Shown one piece after another: positions 11,837-48,500 of a stretch of 64,000 nucleotides of DNA. Source of the DNA: Cyanoderma ruficeps (taxonomy: Eukaryota; Chordata; Aves; Passeriformes; Timaliidae); contig VZDJ01007754.1 in NCBI GenBank assembly GCA_008694505.1, positions 48,232,309 to 48,296,308 of the forward strand. Direction: 5' to 3'. How positions within the stretch are numbered: position 1 is the stretch's first letter; every line of letters begins with the position of its first letter. The notes below the pieces were generated by a model that saw only the letters and a list, made by a program, of their open reading frames with translations, was not told where the DNA came from and made no database searches. A program made the position numbers and the translations under genes.

Positions 11837-13331
11837 TAAACTGCTGCACAATGGGAATCTCAATCATTTTCAAATGCCAGCTGAGGGAGAAGTGACTCAC
11901 ATGGCTTGTGTACAGGAAGCCTTTTTGCAGTTTTTGGTGCTGAATTTCTTCTCCTCTGAGGACGTCACTGGTGTGAGTGGGGTTGGCTGCTGAGTGGCAA
12001 CGTGCTTGGCAGAGTTTGGACACGGAGAGAGACACGGTTCCTGCCCTGGAGAGCTCACAATCTACACGTGACATGGACAAAACTACCCCAACACATAACA
12101 ATTGACTGAAATATGACATGAGATCCATTTTAACAAGCAACTGGAATACCAAATATATATATAAAGGCTACAGGTGGGACAGAGGAGTGTCTGTGTTCTG
12201 TTTACGTTTTTATGTTCATACAGGCACAAAAGGGAGTGGTGCTTTGTTTGAGAAAGGGATTTTCTTTTCTTTGGTGGGGTGGCTCCAGCTGGTGCTTCCT
12301 GAACAAAAACAAAGAAAATTAAATTAGAACTCAGCACTTCTGGGATGTTACAGATCTGAACTCTGGACAATGTTGTCATTAATTAACTCTCATGCAACAG
12401 ATTAACCCGGATTTGGGAGAGGCAGCATGAAAGAAGTGATGGATTTCCTCCCCTCTGGAAGTGCTGGGAAATCCCACCAGCACCTGGTTGGTGGAACCTT
12501 TGGCAGCTACCTCAGAGTCTGAGTCAGCTGGGAATCCAGCCCAAAACAGGTTGGACAGGGCTTGGAGCAACCTGGGACAGTGGAAGGTGTCCCTGCCCAT
12601 GGCAAGGGGTTGGAACTGGACTATCTCTAAGGTCCTTTCCAACCCAAGCCATTCCATGATTCTATGGATCCTGGAAAGAGCACTTAGTATCTATGATCAG
12701 GAGGAAATCCCATCACCCAAAGGAAAATCTGCTGGAAATTCCAACTCTCTTTTAAGTTTCAGTTTCTCCCCAGTAAGTGATTCTCTGATCTGTATTTCAA
12801 TGTAGGGGATAAGAGACAGAAGAAGGAGAAAGCCTGAAAATTAAAATTAAAAAGCACATGCTGACAGAGCTTGAGCAGTGCTGGGGTGTTCACACACCTG
12901 TACAGGACAAACTTTGTCTTCCAGCTGCTTCCTGTTTGGTGGTTTTGAATTTGGCCTGTTTTCAGTAATTTTATATTGAGTCATATTTCTTGTCAGGCTC
13001 CTCCCTCTTACCAGGACTTTAAGTTTTCAACTAAATTTGAGAGGGGAATTCATGTGACACATAGAGCTCCTAATAGCTGCAGTGGAATCAGCAGCTGAGT
13101 AAGAGAGGAGAGGGAAGAACTCTTATTCCATGTGAAAGACAAGCTGCAACAGTTAAATCTGCTTTTGAGTCATCAGCTGGGTACTTTGTGCATGGACACT
13201 TCTCCTGTCCACAACAATAATCACAAAAACTGCAAGTTTATGTTACTGTAAGGGTATTTAGAAACTGTATTTGTTGTCTCAGTATTTACCTGAAAACCTG
13301 TTCAAGAAATATTGTATCATAGGGAACTGTA
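11837..13331 (-). other. SH3BGR: Probable SH3BGR 3' UTR
   Basis: This is the interval between the presumed stop codon (13332-13334) and the AATAAA at 11831-11836. It includes a plus-oriented, hence antisense, CR1 3' fragment at about 12540-12666. An AT dinucleotide run lies near 12152-12165. Assignment as UTR depends on the terminal exon call being right. Confidence 0.4.
12540..12667 (+). mobile_element. CR1 LINE 3' end inside probable SH3BGR 3' UTR
   Basis: It contains GCTTGGAGCAACCTGGGACA, GGAACTGGACTATCTCTAAG and the tail CCATTCCATGATTCTATGG. It is antisense to SH3BGR. Confidence 0.85.
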
Positions 13332-37821
<24,490 letters not shown>

Positions 37822-38345
37822 GCCGGCAGTGGCGGGAGTGAATCAGCAGAGCAGTCCTGCTATCCACCACGATCCCCGGAGGAATCCAAATGTTCGGCAG
37901 CTCCTGGGCTAAGCCGGGTCCTAAATGGATGCCCCCCTCCCCCGCAACCTGGCAGCTTTGTCCCCTCTCACTCTCCCCGGGATCCCGGCTTTTCCCACTC
38001 CATTGGCCCGTGGGTATTTTGGGACGAGGATTGGTCAGTAAGGGGAGCCGGAGCAAGGGGTTTGCACCTGCCCCTGGCCTTATTGCATTAGATTGACAGG
38101 GTGGCAGCCCAAAAAAGGCAAGGGAGAGTAGTGCACCAATGAGACAGGGCTGGAGAAATATTTGGGAGAGGGGGAAGGGACAGCTGAGAAGGGAGAGGGG
38201 ACTGTGGAGCTGGCAGCTTAGTGTTGGGGGCAATCCCAAAGCTTGTCGGGTTGCATGGGCGCCGTCACAGCTCCGTCCCGCAGGAAAGAGCTTTCCCAGA
38301 CCACTACAAGGCTTTGGAGTTTTAACTGGAAAATTTGGGTTATAA
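37822..38345. promoter_or_regulatory. SH3BGR/LCA5L head-to-head promoter region
   Basis: GC-richer DNA upstream of SH3BGR. Relative to SH3BGR (minus strand) it holds two CCAAT boxes (ATTGG at 38002-38006 and 38030-38034), an E-box CACCTG at 38065-38070 and a perfect CArG box at 38109-38118. A CCAAT lies on the plus strand at 38136-38140, and a TATAAAA element on the plus strand at 38341-38347 could serve LCA5L. The transcription starts are inferred. Confidence 0.55.
38109..38118. promoter_or_regulatory. CArG box (SRF site candidate)
   Basis: CCAAAAAAGG is a perfect CC(A/T)6GG site, about 290 bp upstream of the SH3BGR start codon. CArG boxes bind SRF and are common in cardiac and skeletal muscle promoters; SH3BGR is a muscle-enriched gene. 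Its function here is inferred from sequence and position only. Confidence 0.45.
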
Positions 38346-39507
38346 AAGGGAAGGGAAAAGCAAAGGGGAGCATAGATGCAGCAGTAATCGTAGCAGAGAT
38401 CATATTGAAATGAGCCCTGGTTACGAATGCTCTTGGCTTTAAGAAATTGAGATCATCATCTACACTGCAGGGCTCAGGGACTTTCCTGACATAAATGTGC
38501 GTCAGGGCACTGCCTGATACTGATTTGTCTGACTCGATGTATCCTGAACCTATTGTTGTGTTTTCGCCTCCTTTTTGCATCACCAGTGAAAATTTCCAGG
38601 GTGCAAGGTGAAAGTAGTCCAGAATACTCAGCAAAAAATATTCCCATTCTCCTGTGTTATCCAGGATGCTGGTTTTTTTTCCATCTGGTTGTTGCCTTCT
38701 ACCCCACAGATTACCACAATTCAGTGCCTGCCTGCACATACTTGCTAAAGGAGGTCTCTGGGCACGAGAGGTATTTGAAGAATGTTAAATGGTCACAGAT
38801 TATTTTCAAATTTTAAAGGCTAAGTCTGTTTCTGCTGTGAGCAACATGAGCTCAGTAAAGCTCACTCTGTGCCCGAGGTGAAACTGGACTAGGTTTTAGA
38901 AAAACATATTTCACGTGTTAAGACTGAATGTGGAAATGTCTGATCCGGAAAACGCTTAAAAGGGATTATAATACTTTATTTCCAGAATTTATTAGATAGA
39001 ACTAAATACACTATTACATAGTAATAAAGAGTAAAAATGCTGTGAAAGGAAGTTTTTTGTCTTGTTAACCAGTATGCAAAGCTGGAAGTGCAGTACTTCA
39101 TGTATGGAACTGGGATTCTGAAAAACTGCACTGAAACCTAAAAATAACAGTATGGGTAGTTTACTGTGGCTCACCATCTGTCATTTCTTCTTTACTTTTG
39201 AGAGGCAACAGGAGGTCCAGCAACAAGCGTATTAGAAGTAGGTATTTTCAGAATGTTTTCCTGAAAAAGAACAACAACCACAAAAAAACCCCCAGTGAGA
39301 AAACATTAATTATTGCCTGAAGTTATACACATGCTTGTTTCTCAGGAGATTTGATATGTGAGTATAGCCTGGGAAATGACTGGCCATTTGGAATAGAATG
39401 TTTCCGAATTATTTGGGTTTTTGTGCCCTGAAGAAGTACAACCAAAGGATGAAATGGTCCTGGGCTTCACAGGGCTCAGCCTTGTGATAATGATGTTAAT
39501 AATTTAT

Positions 39508-39600
39508 CAGAGAATCACAGAATAAGTTGAGTTGGAAGGGACCTACACGGATCTTCGAGTCCAACTCATGACCCTGCACAGCATTATCCACAAGTGTCAC
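39508..39600 (-). mobile_element. CR1 LINE 3' end, short
   Basis: AGAGAATCACAGAATAAGTT, GAGTTGGAAGGGACCTACAC and TCGAGTCCAACTCATGACCC are the reversed terminal CR1 segment. Confidence 0.85.
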
Positions 39601-40255
39601 ACCATGTCCTCAAAGGAGTAAATATTTGCACCACCAAATGTTCATGGTCAAATTCTGGGACAGAATTGCTAATGCACTCTCACTTCTGCTTGACTTCAAA
39701 CCTGAAACACTCTACTGAGCCAGAAATGGAAATGCCATTCCTGAGGGCTTTGGGTCATGACTCCCATTGTGTGCAGCCTCAAAGGAAAATATGGCTTCAT
39801 TCTGAAGGGATTTTTCCCCTTTTTCAATTTAAGAATGTTGGGATTATCCCCAAGTTTGGAGCCTGCTGGGTCCGGCCTGTGCGCTCTGAGGGCACATCCA
39901 GGCCATGAGGCACCTCCAGGGCACAGCAGGACTCACACTGCCAAATTCCCATTAAAACCCTGGTGTGGTACTGAAATATGAGGGTGGAAATACACACACG
40001 GGCTTCTCTGCCATGTCTGAGGTGAGGGAAGAGGGAGGGAAGAGGGAGGAAAAGAGTGAGGCCCCACTCCCAGGGTGCTCCCGCCATTTCCCACAGCAAC
40101 AGAGATGGAGGCCGGTGATGGCGGCTGGTGAGGGCCTGAGGGAACAGCACACACTGGGGTGGAAGTGGGGTGAGATTCCCAGAGAGGACATGGGACAAGG
40201 TGGGATCCTTCACCTGTGGGTGCCAGGGGTGCAGGAAGAACAGAGCAGGGTGAGG

Positions 40256-40735
40256 GGGGACTTGGGCCTGAGTGTGGAATGGTGTCCAGCAGGGACATTG
40301 AGGGAGCTGCCAGGACCTGGGACTGGGTATGGGATTGTGGGACACTGAGGGGATGCCAGGACATGGGGCTGAGTGTGGGACTGTGTGTCCAGGAGGGACA
40401 GAGCTGCCAGGACATGGGGCTGAGGGTGGGACTGTGTGTCCAGGAGGGACAGAGCTGCCAGGACATGGGGCTGAGTGTGGGACTGTGTGTCCAGGAGGGA
40501 CAGAGCTGCCAGGACATGGGGCTGAGTGGGGGACTGTATGTCCAGAAGGGGCAGAGTTGCCAGGACATGGAGCTGAGTGTGGGATTGTGTGTCCAGGAGG
40601 GACAGAGCTCCCAGGACATGGAGCTGAGTGTGGGATTGTGTGTCCAAATGGACACTGAGGGCAATGCCAGGACATGGGGCTGGGTTTGGGGTTGTATGTC
40701 CAGGTGGACACTGAGGGAACTGCTGGGATATTTTC
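40256..40735 (+). repeat. 51-bp minisatellite
   Basis: Tandem units beginning CCAGGACATGGGGCTGAGTG start at 40356, 40407, 40458, 40509, 40560 and 40611, exactly 51 bp apart. Degenerate flanking units begin at 40310 and 40667. Because 51 is divisible by three, stop-free frames persist on both strands and give apparent proteins of up to 295 codons made of 17-residue repeats. These show no splice or family evidence and are treated as artefacts. Confidence 0.93.
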
Positions 40736-42318
40736 ATCTCTGACACAAGAATTTGGCCCTAATTATTTGATTCCTGTACCTTTTCAACATAAATTCTCCT
40801 GGAGTTTGTCTATTCCATCTCCTGCCTTTTTAATTCTATTGTAGTATCTTTCATTTCGTATCTCTGTTTCTTCTGCTTCACCTTTGGTTTTCCTGTCTTC
40901 TCCTTTTCTATTTTATTTACTTCTCAACACCTCCTCTGGCTTCAGAGTGGATTCAGGCTACGCTTCTCATCAAAACAAATTAAAGCAGTAGTTTAAAGTT
41001 TAATTTTAGGTAATTTGCTTTAAAGGCAATTTGCCTAGAAAGTGATGGCAGTGCCAAATCAAATTTTAACATAAGTATAGATCTGTGAACCAACCTGGGC
41101 TTTGCCTAATGCTCAAAATATGATTTCTCATCTCTTGTGGGTTATTGTACTGCCTCAGATTTAGCAGGACTGTGGTGTTCCTCAGTATTCCACAAGGAAA
41201 AATTGTTCATGCAAAGGAATTAAGAGTAATGAAACTGTTTTGATTCAGCCTAAAATGTTCTGTGTACTCCTGAATTGCGTTTTTTAATTTTCTTTGGGAG
41301 CTGCGTGATTCCCCTCTCCCCTTTAAGAAATTTAATTTAAAATTAAATGCCAGCACGAAGCAAAAAAGCCAACAAAGGAGTTAGAAGGTTCTAAGAAAAT
41401 AGTTTCATATTTTGTTAGTGAAGGGATTGTGTTAAAACCCATGTGAACAAAACCATTATTTTAACCCCCCTCAAATTTCCTTTCCACAGTTGCCACGCTC
41501 CTTTTAGACCCCCAAAATATATAACTTATCCTTCTACTGTGTAAGATTCTTTCTTTATAAATTAATTTTAAGGGAGCAAAATTAATTTCCCCGTGACCAT
41601 GTTGTTGCTATGAGGTGAATGTGACATTGCCACTCTCAAACCCCTCAATTAGCAAATATTTTCCTACTTTTCCATTGTTTTCCTGTTTTATGCAAAAAAT
41701 AAAAGTTGAATTATCACTTTGGGTGCCAACATTTAACCACTTTTGTGTTTTAATCTCAATTTTGGGCATGTTTAGAACCTAATTCCTTTTCACAGTTGTG
41801 GCTCAAGGCAAAACTTGCCTCTCCTCACCTGAAGTGGATTGGAACATGATAATAAGAAAATGGAATGGGTATTAAGCCATATCCCAAGGAATAATTTTTA
41901 CCAGAACTACAGTGTTTGAATAATTCTGCCAGGAGAATAAACTGATCTGTTCTTGCACTTCCCAGTAGTTTCAGCAAGGAAAAATAAAAAGAGAAAAAAA
42001 AAAAAGAAAGGGGGGTAGAGAGAGAAAAAAGCATAACAGCTATTCAGAAAGACCTAGAAAATTACTTAGAATTATTTATTTTATGCTAAGTACATGTTTT
42101 TTACAAGCATATTAAAATAGTTTTAGCATTTTTAAAATAGTTTTTCTCTATTCTCTGCTTAGAGTGTTAACATGATAGCTAAGGTGTTTTTTGTGCTCTT
42201 TTAAGGGATTAGTTAATTTTGTGATCTGACTCGCTGTCTAATTGTTGAAAAACGTGATTGATGATATTTTTATGACATGAATTACTATGAAATCCCAGGT
42301 AGGGTGGTGACCTTTTAG
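40736..42318. other. AT-rich unannotated stretch before LCA5L exon
   Basis: I see nothing definite here beyond short A- and T-runs (for example 41996-42005). It probably belongs to the 5' intron of LCA5L. Confidence 0.4.
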
Positions 42319-42510
42319 AGAAGACATGAGTGAACATCCTCCCAGTGATGATTCCAAGAGCTTTGGCAGTGACTGACCCTGAAAGGGTCAGAGGAGACAA
42401 ACCTTTAGAAACACCAGGAACTGAAGAGAAGGAAATACAGAAAAAGGACAGGACAAGAAAGGAAAAAAAGAAATTTGGACAGTCTCCCTATGCCCAAGTT
42501 GATAGAAAAG
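42319..42510 (+). CDS. LCA5L: LCA5L first recognised coding exon, frame broken by TGAC duplication
   Basis: Acceptor GACCTTTTAG precedes AGAAGACATGAGTG; donor is GAAAAG/GTAAAT. An ATG at 42326 (G at -3) opens a Ser/Asp-rich frame, MSEHPPSDDSKSFGSD, that hits TGA at 42374. A second frame, open from 42330 to the donor (PERVRGDKPLETPGTEEKE and so on), ends in phase 1, matching the next exon. TGAC is present twice in tandem at 42370-42377; one copy fewer would join the two frames. Alternatives are a start at the in-frame ATG 42348, or an internal acceptor at CTTTGGCAG/42370. Confidence 0.65.
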
Positions 42511-45500
42511 GTAAATTTGTTTTCTGCTAATATGAGACTCTCTTGAGAAATATCATTGTTCCCTTTCTTTGGCTTTTTTTTTTTCCCAATAATTAGCAAG
42601 ACAGGGATAACAGTTTTTCAGTGAAAGAATATAATCAATTCTGTTTCAAACACCAACAAAGGGTGGGAAGAGAGAGAGAGATTCCCTACTGTGTTATCCC
42701 ACAATATTCAGTGATCCCAAAGGGAAAATCACCTGGGATGTGGAAGCCCCTTGGCAATTTTCATTCCTCAGCTTTAACCCAAGGACCTGAAAATGGTTCT
42801 GCCACGTTTTGGTTTCTGACCATGATGAGTCTGAAAAAGACTTTCATAAGGAAAATGGATAGAAATGGTGCACAAAAGTGTTAGTTTTGACCAGAAAACA
42901 GTTATTTTGTGGCCAGCTGGGTCGTGGTGTATCCTGTGAAATGAATTTGTGCCTCAATGGAATGAGCATAGAGAACAAATATGCAAATGTACGTGGAATT
43001 TATGCCACTGTTAACAGTGAGGAATCTCTCCGTGTCTGCATCTTTTCCCATCTAGACCCATTCTTTGCTTAAATCCTACCAGGCCACATCACAAAAATGA
43101 GTGGAAAACCAGCAACCTTTTTCCTGCTGAGCTTCAAAATTTCATCTTGATTTACCAAAGCTACAAGAGGGAAATCAATCAAAAAAAACCCAAAAAAAAC
43201 CCCAGAAGAACCACTGATTGTCTCTGTTATAATCTCTGTTATTATATGCTGCTGTCAAGAAGTTATACTGGCATGAAAGTAGCAGACCAGAAAAAATAAT
43301 AATGGCATTTTTTATAACTAGTTAGCAAAAAATCATTATTGACCTCTACCTGTGGTAGATAATTTAGTGTATATATTTGTAGATGTTATAGATCATTTGG
43401 ATAAAGTGTTTATTTTTGCTTGTCCGTGATTTTGGAAATGAAATACATTTTACAGTACTTCCGACAGCTTTTGCAGAAAGGTATTTGTCCTTTTTTTTCT
43501 CCATCCTCTCAGTCCATTCTGGCAAAATAAAACAGTAAGATAATGTAATTTTGCAAATACTTGTGTGATGATATTTGTGATCATGTTGCAGTTTTCCTGC
43601 AGTGGAATTGTGTTACATAAAGTATTGGACTCAACAGAAATTCTTGGGAAGATCTGTCCTTTTATTCTGGTGTGTTTTAAGTCAGGACCTCGCCTGTTTT
43701 ATCCATAAAATATGAGCTGATCTATAAATTATAATAAACTTTTTAGCAAAATACTGCCTGAAATGCTCTGAGAGAATAGAGAAATTGAAAATATGACTGA
43801 AAATAGGGAACACACTCAGATTTACAGTCTTGGCTATTTTAAAATTCTAACACTGCTTGAGGAAAAGAAAAGGAGAGTAATTGAGCCAGAATCCTGGGCT
43901 TAAGGAGAGACAAATGGCAGCAACACACTGAGGAGTGGCCCATTAATATATTTTTTCAATTGCTGTTTAGAAACCACGCAGACAACTTCACACCTGTTCT
44001 ATGCAACAAACATTTAAGGTTTTTTTTAAAATGTAGCTTAATTCAAAGCTGACTGGAAAGTTGAACTGGTTAGAAATCCCAGCTGCAGGGATTTTAACCA
44101 TGGGATATTGGGAGTATATTGGTTTTTGGGTGCTGGCAGACCTGTAAATTACTCTGTTGTTTTTTTGTTGTTGTGTTGTGTTGTTTTGTTTTGTTTTGTT
44201 TTTAATCATGCACCTATTCAAGGTGTAGATTCTACTGTGTTTGTTGAATTTGGTTCATCAGATTGTGGCTGCATTAGTGAAGTGCATGATTGACAGGAAG
44301 AAAACTGATTTCCATGGATTGAAAATTGATTTCCATTGATTTATTTCCATTTCTTTCCATTGTCTGCTAGCTGTGGCCCGCTGCAGCCGCAGAAAGACAA
44401 AGAGATATAAAATATTTAATGTGTTTATCTGTGAATTATTTGAATCACACAATCCTACAAGGGTTTGTGTTGGAAGGGACCTTCAGGATCATCTTGTTCC
44501 AACCTCTGCCATGGGCAGGGAACCTTCCCCTAGAACCAGGCTGCTCACTAAACATCAGAATTTTGGGGCATTTTGTGAAGAAACCACGATTCTGTTGTTG
44601 GGTGAGCAGTTTAGGAGTAGCAGTTAATTAGTAATAGGAGTTTATGTGAGGAGAAGAGGCAGGCAGTGATTGATTTGTCTCAGATCATTTCTGTCTCTCA
44701 GTGCCGGTTTGCTCTGATCTCAATGCAGGAGGGAAGAAATGGCCAGCTGCGAAAACCCCCTATTTGAACTCCTCCTTTCTAACCCTGCCCAGCGGGCTGG
44801 TTTACCAGGACAAAAACGCCACGGCTCAGCGAATATCCTCGGCCAGGCTCCACAAAATCAAAGAGCTGAAGAACGAAATATTCGACTTGGAGAGGAAAAT
44901 CGAGGAGTCGAGCTTGGAGAACTTGGCTTTGAAAGATCTGACCCGGCGGCACGCCAAAGCCATCGACAGGTACGACAGCGCCGAGAGCCACCTGCAGGGG
45001 CTGCTGGCAGGGCATCGGAACGAGATGAGAGAGCTCAGGAAACTCCTGAAAATGTCCCAGGAGGCCGAGAAAAACACAGCCAGGGAGCTCAAAAAAGTTG
45101 AAGCGGAGCTGAGGAGAACTAAAGATGATCTGAAGACCTTGGCCGTGCTGTCAGAAGACAAAGCTCTGGCAGAGAGGGAGGAACTTAAGCGCAGATTGTC
45201 GGTCCTCAACGAAACGTTGGAAGCAAAGGATGAGAGGATACAGGTGATGCCTGCAAATTATTGTGTTTGTGGGATGTAGGGTCGTGGAATATCCTAAACT
45301 GGGAGGGAATCACAAGGATCATCGAGCAGGAGAGATTTCAGTGCAGGAATAGTGGAAAAATTTTGGCTATTTATCGCATGAATGATTCTGATATAATCTT
45401 GTAACACTGGATGCTGTTTAATCCAGTGCTCTCCTGAGTGTAAGGAAGTTCAAGAGGAGATAATTTGTCTCCTTTTTATGTCTCACGTTTCTCTACTCTC

Positions 45501-48500
45501 ACTGACCCCAGCACAAAAAAGATAGGAACGCAGTTTTTACTACAAAACTAGAAGAGTGAAATTTCTGTGGTCCTCCAGGAATTCATTTCTATTTCCTATG
45601 GGATCTGTTATGCATAGAATTAAATAAAGAGCCAGGAAGTCTTAAAAGAAGCTGTAAATATGAACAGCTGAATTCAGACTCTCTTTTAAAAACTTTCTGT
45701 TTCCAGGAGTGAGCAGCTATAAAAAGCACACACGGTTGGATTTCCACCTGATACTTTTAGGAACTGGAATTTCAGTGCTTGGCCCTGGGTTCTGAAGAGA
45801 AAGAACCAAATAATAAATCACCAAATTTTCATTTACACTAAGCCTCCTTATTCTGCCACAGTTCATAGGTCTCTGTAAATAGAAAGCCTTAACATTTCTC
45901 AAAGTTGGTTGTATTAATTAATCCATCAGAAAGGTAATGTACAGCTTTATTTTTATGATTGAATGCCAAAACCTTTCCTTTTGTTTAGTGAAAATAGGTT
46001 TTAAACCATTTTTTTCTTACTTTTAAATTAATTCTTCAGATACTTCAGTATGGTTTCATGTATTGTTTATATTATAATTTATAATAATATTTACATTACT
46101 ATAATTAGAAGATAATAACTGTTATTATATATAATTATGAGCTTAAATTTCCAAATATTAGCCTGCTTATATTTTAAATGTGTCAAAACTGAAACTTTCC
46201 AACTGTCACACTGAGTACATCCATATGGTAAAATCTCTCACTTTTTTCAGAGTCTGGAAATGCAGCTGAAGCTGAACAACAGCATCTCTAGTCGTCAGCT
46301 GGCAAGTGAGAGTAAAAAACTCCTGGAAGCTACAATGATCACAAAAGATTTGCTAGTGGAAATTAGCATCGTCCACCAAAAAATTAAGGTATTCCACATT
46401 TTATCCAGGTTTCTGTCTTTATAGGAAAATTGAAGTGTTTATTGTTATCTATTCCTTTTGATTCTTTTATAGTATTTACTAATGGCATTTGGTTTCCTGC
46501 TTGTGTCTGTAATCTACTAAAAAAGCCAGAAATGTGAAATTCTGGCTTTATTGTGGGGTCTGTTTGTTAGAAGTAGTTCAATGGTGAGTTGAAACAGAGA
46601 TAATTGCATCAGAAATTGAACCAAAATCCACACCGATGAGTTACCATTTTACCAGCTTGGGGTCAGATACATTCATCTACTCACATTAAATGAGCTCCCT
46701 CACAGAAACAAGTCAAAATGGGGCAAATATTACAACCTGCAAAACTAAAGTTTAACAAAAAGACTCGTGGAAAGGTTTCAAGAGTTTGCTCAGATTCCAG
46801 TTAGGTTTTTAGACAAACGGTTTTGGGATAAATAGGTCCAGTTCAACACTTTTTTGTAATGTTTATAAATCAAACATACAGGAAAACTTAATGGATTTAA
46901 AGCCAAAACTGCCAGGAATGGGATGTCATATGAGTTGAAATGAAGAAAACCACCACACGTTCCAGAAAACCTGGAATCCCTTGTGGCTTTTTCATAACTG
47001 TTCATAACACAGTTTAAATACATTTATTTATATATTTCTGTATCAAGCTGATCCCATTGGGGAGCTTTCTCTTCCTAAATGGAATCAAAAATCTCTGGTA
47101 GATGTTGTTAAGGGGAGTTTTCCCACACATTGTGAAGGGCAGGACAGGCAATTCCTGAGGATTCATGGAGGTTGGGATTTTTGCATAGGAGTGTTTTTTA
47201 TCCCTCTTCCCTGTGTAGCAGCTGCAGAAGTTTTCTCCTGGTCCTTGGCACTGCTTTTTCCCTGTCAGAGCCTGATCTCCTCCTGGACGAGCAGATCTGG
47301 GAGATGGGGACAATTATAATCTCAGGAACACTGATATAAAACTGTCCCAAAATGCAAATTATTCCAAAGTACAGTTCTCACCTTAACACTTCTCTGAAAT
47401 AGTTCTGTTTCATCTCTTTTCCCTGCAGTTTTCTGTGTGTCCAGGTCTCTGAATTTTCTATTTAGATCCACAAAACCTTCTATTGATAAACCACAAAGAA
47501 GACAAGACATGTAATCAAACTTGTTTCTGTGCCAGAACAGAGTTTATCCTTACAAATTCATAGTTTTAGGCACCTGTCTTATTTCAGCCCATTCCACTTC
47601 CAGAAAAACTTGTAATTTTCCCAAATAAATGAGGCTCCTCTTTTTTTCCCCGCTGAAAACTGGAGTGGTGAGAGTGTTACTGAGATCTGTCTTCTGTGTT
47701 TAAGGAAAAATTCATTAGGGAAAGAGGAATCTTGCTAAAAAATGTCAAAATGTGACTCTGGAGTTCAGAGCAGCAGGTTGGGAACCAACTGAGCATATGA
47801 CAAAGGTAACGAATTTTTAAAAGAGTAAACAAATTTTTAAAAATTCAACAAAAAAGAGGAAGTAAAGGCAAAAACATATTTAGTCTGGAAAAACATAAAT
47901 GGCAAAGCCACCACGTGGGTCTGCCAAAGGGTGAAATCCCTGATGGGTTTCACCCAGCATGGGAAGATTAAGCAGGTAAAAAGTAATTTTTTAATGCATG
48001 TTAGAAGCTTAATAGTTTTTATTTCTTCTTAGGAAAAGGATCGGCAGCTTTACGTAAAGAATATTTATGCAAATCGGATGCCAAAAGCCCTGAGGGACAG
48101 AAGTGATTGGGTTCCTAATGACCTAAGTATGTCTGTAATCATCTTCTTTTCTTATTTAGTTAAGTGACACTTCCACCGGTTTTGAACTGGGAGGTTTATT
48201 CCAATTTAAATGCCAAAGTAGTGCTTTTGTACGGGCTGAAAAGGTGAAAAGGTTTAGGAAGTTTAAAGGCTTGAATGATAGAAAAGAACAATGTAAATTA
48301 AGTTCTACCAAGGATTCAGTAAAGAATATTTCTTTCACATGGATGTTCATAGATATTGGGGAGAAATATCTATTCCGTGCAGTCTTGGCTATCCAACATT
48401 CCAAGGGCAGCTGCCTGGAGTGGGATTCAGCTGGTTAAATCCAACCAGAGCTGTTGGAGATGCCCCAGTTTGTCTCCGCTACACCCAGAGTTTGGATGGA

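Larger units (their letters stand above)
38346..42318. other. Interval upstream of LCA5L first recognised coding exon
   Basis: It probably holds LCA5L 5' UTR exon(s) and intron, but I cannot place them. It contains a CR1 tail (39508-39600), a 51-bp minisatellite (40256-40735) and AT-rich DNA. No coding exon is recognised, so an upstream LCA5L coding exon cannot be excluded. Confidence 0.5.
42511..44701 (+). other. LCA5L: LCA5L intron
   Basis: About 2.2 kb, AT-rich. It contains a TTGTT/TTTTG low-complexity tract (44158-44202) and a CR1 tail (44443-44556). No exon is recognised within it. Confidence 0.6.

Noticed and set aside
39824..40746. Apparent proteins of 109-295 codons on both strands with 17-residue repeats
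   Set aside because: They all come from the 51-bp minisatellite, whose period keeps every frame open. There is no splice, start or family evidence.
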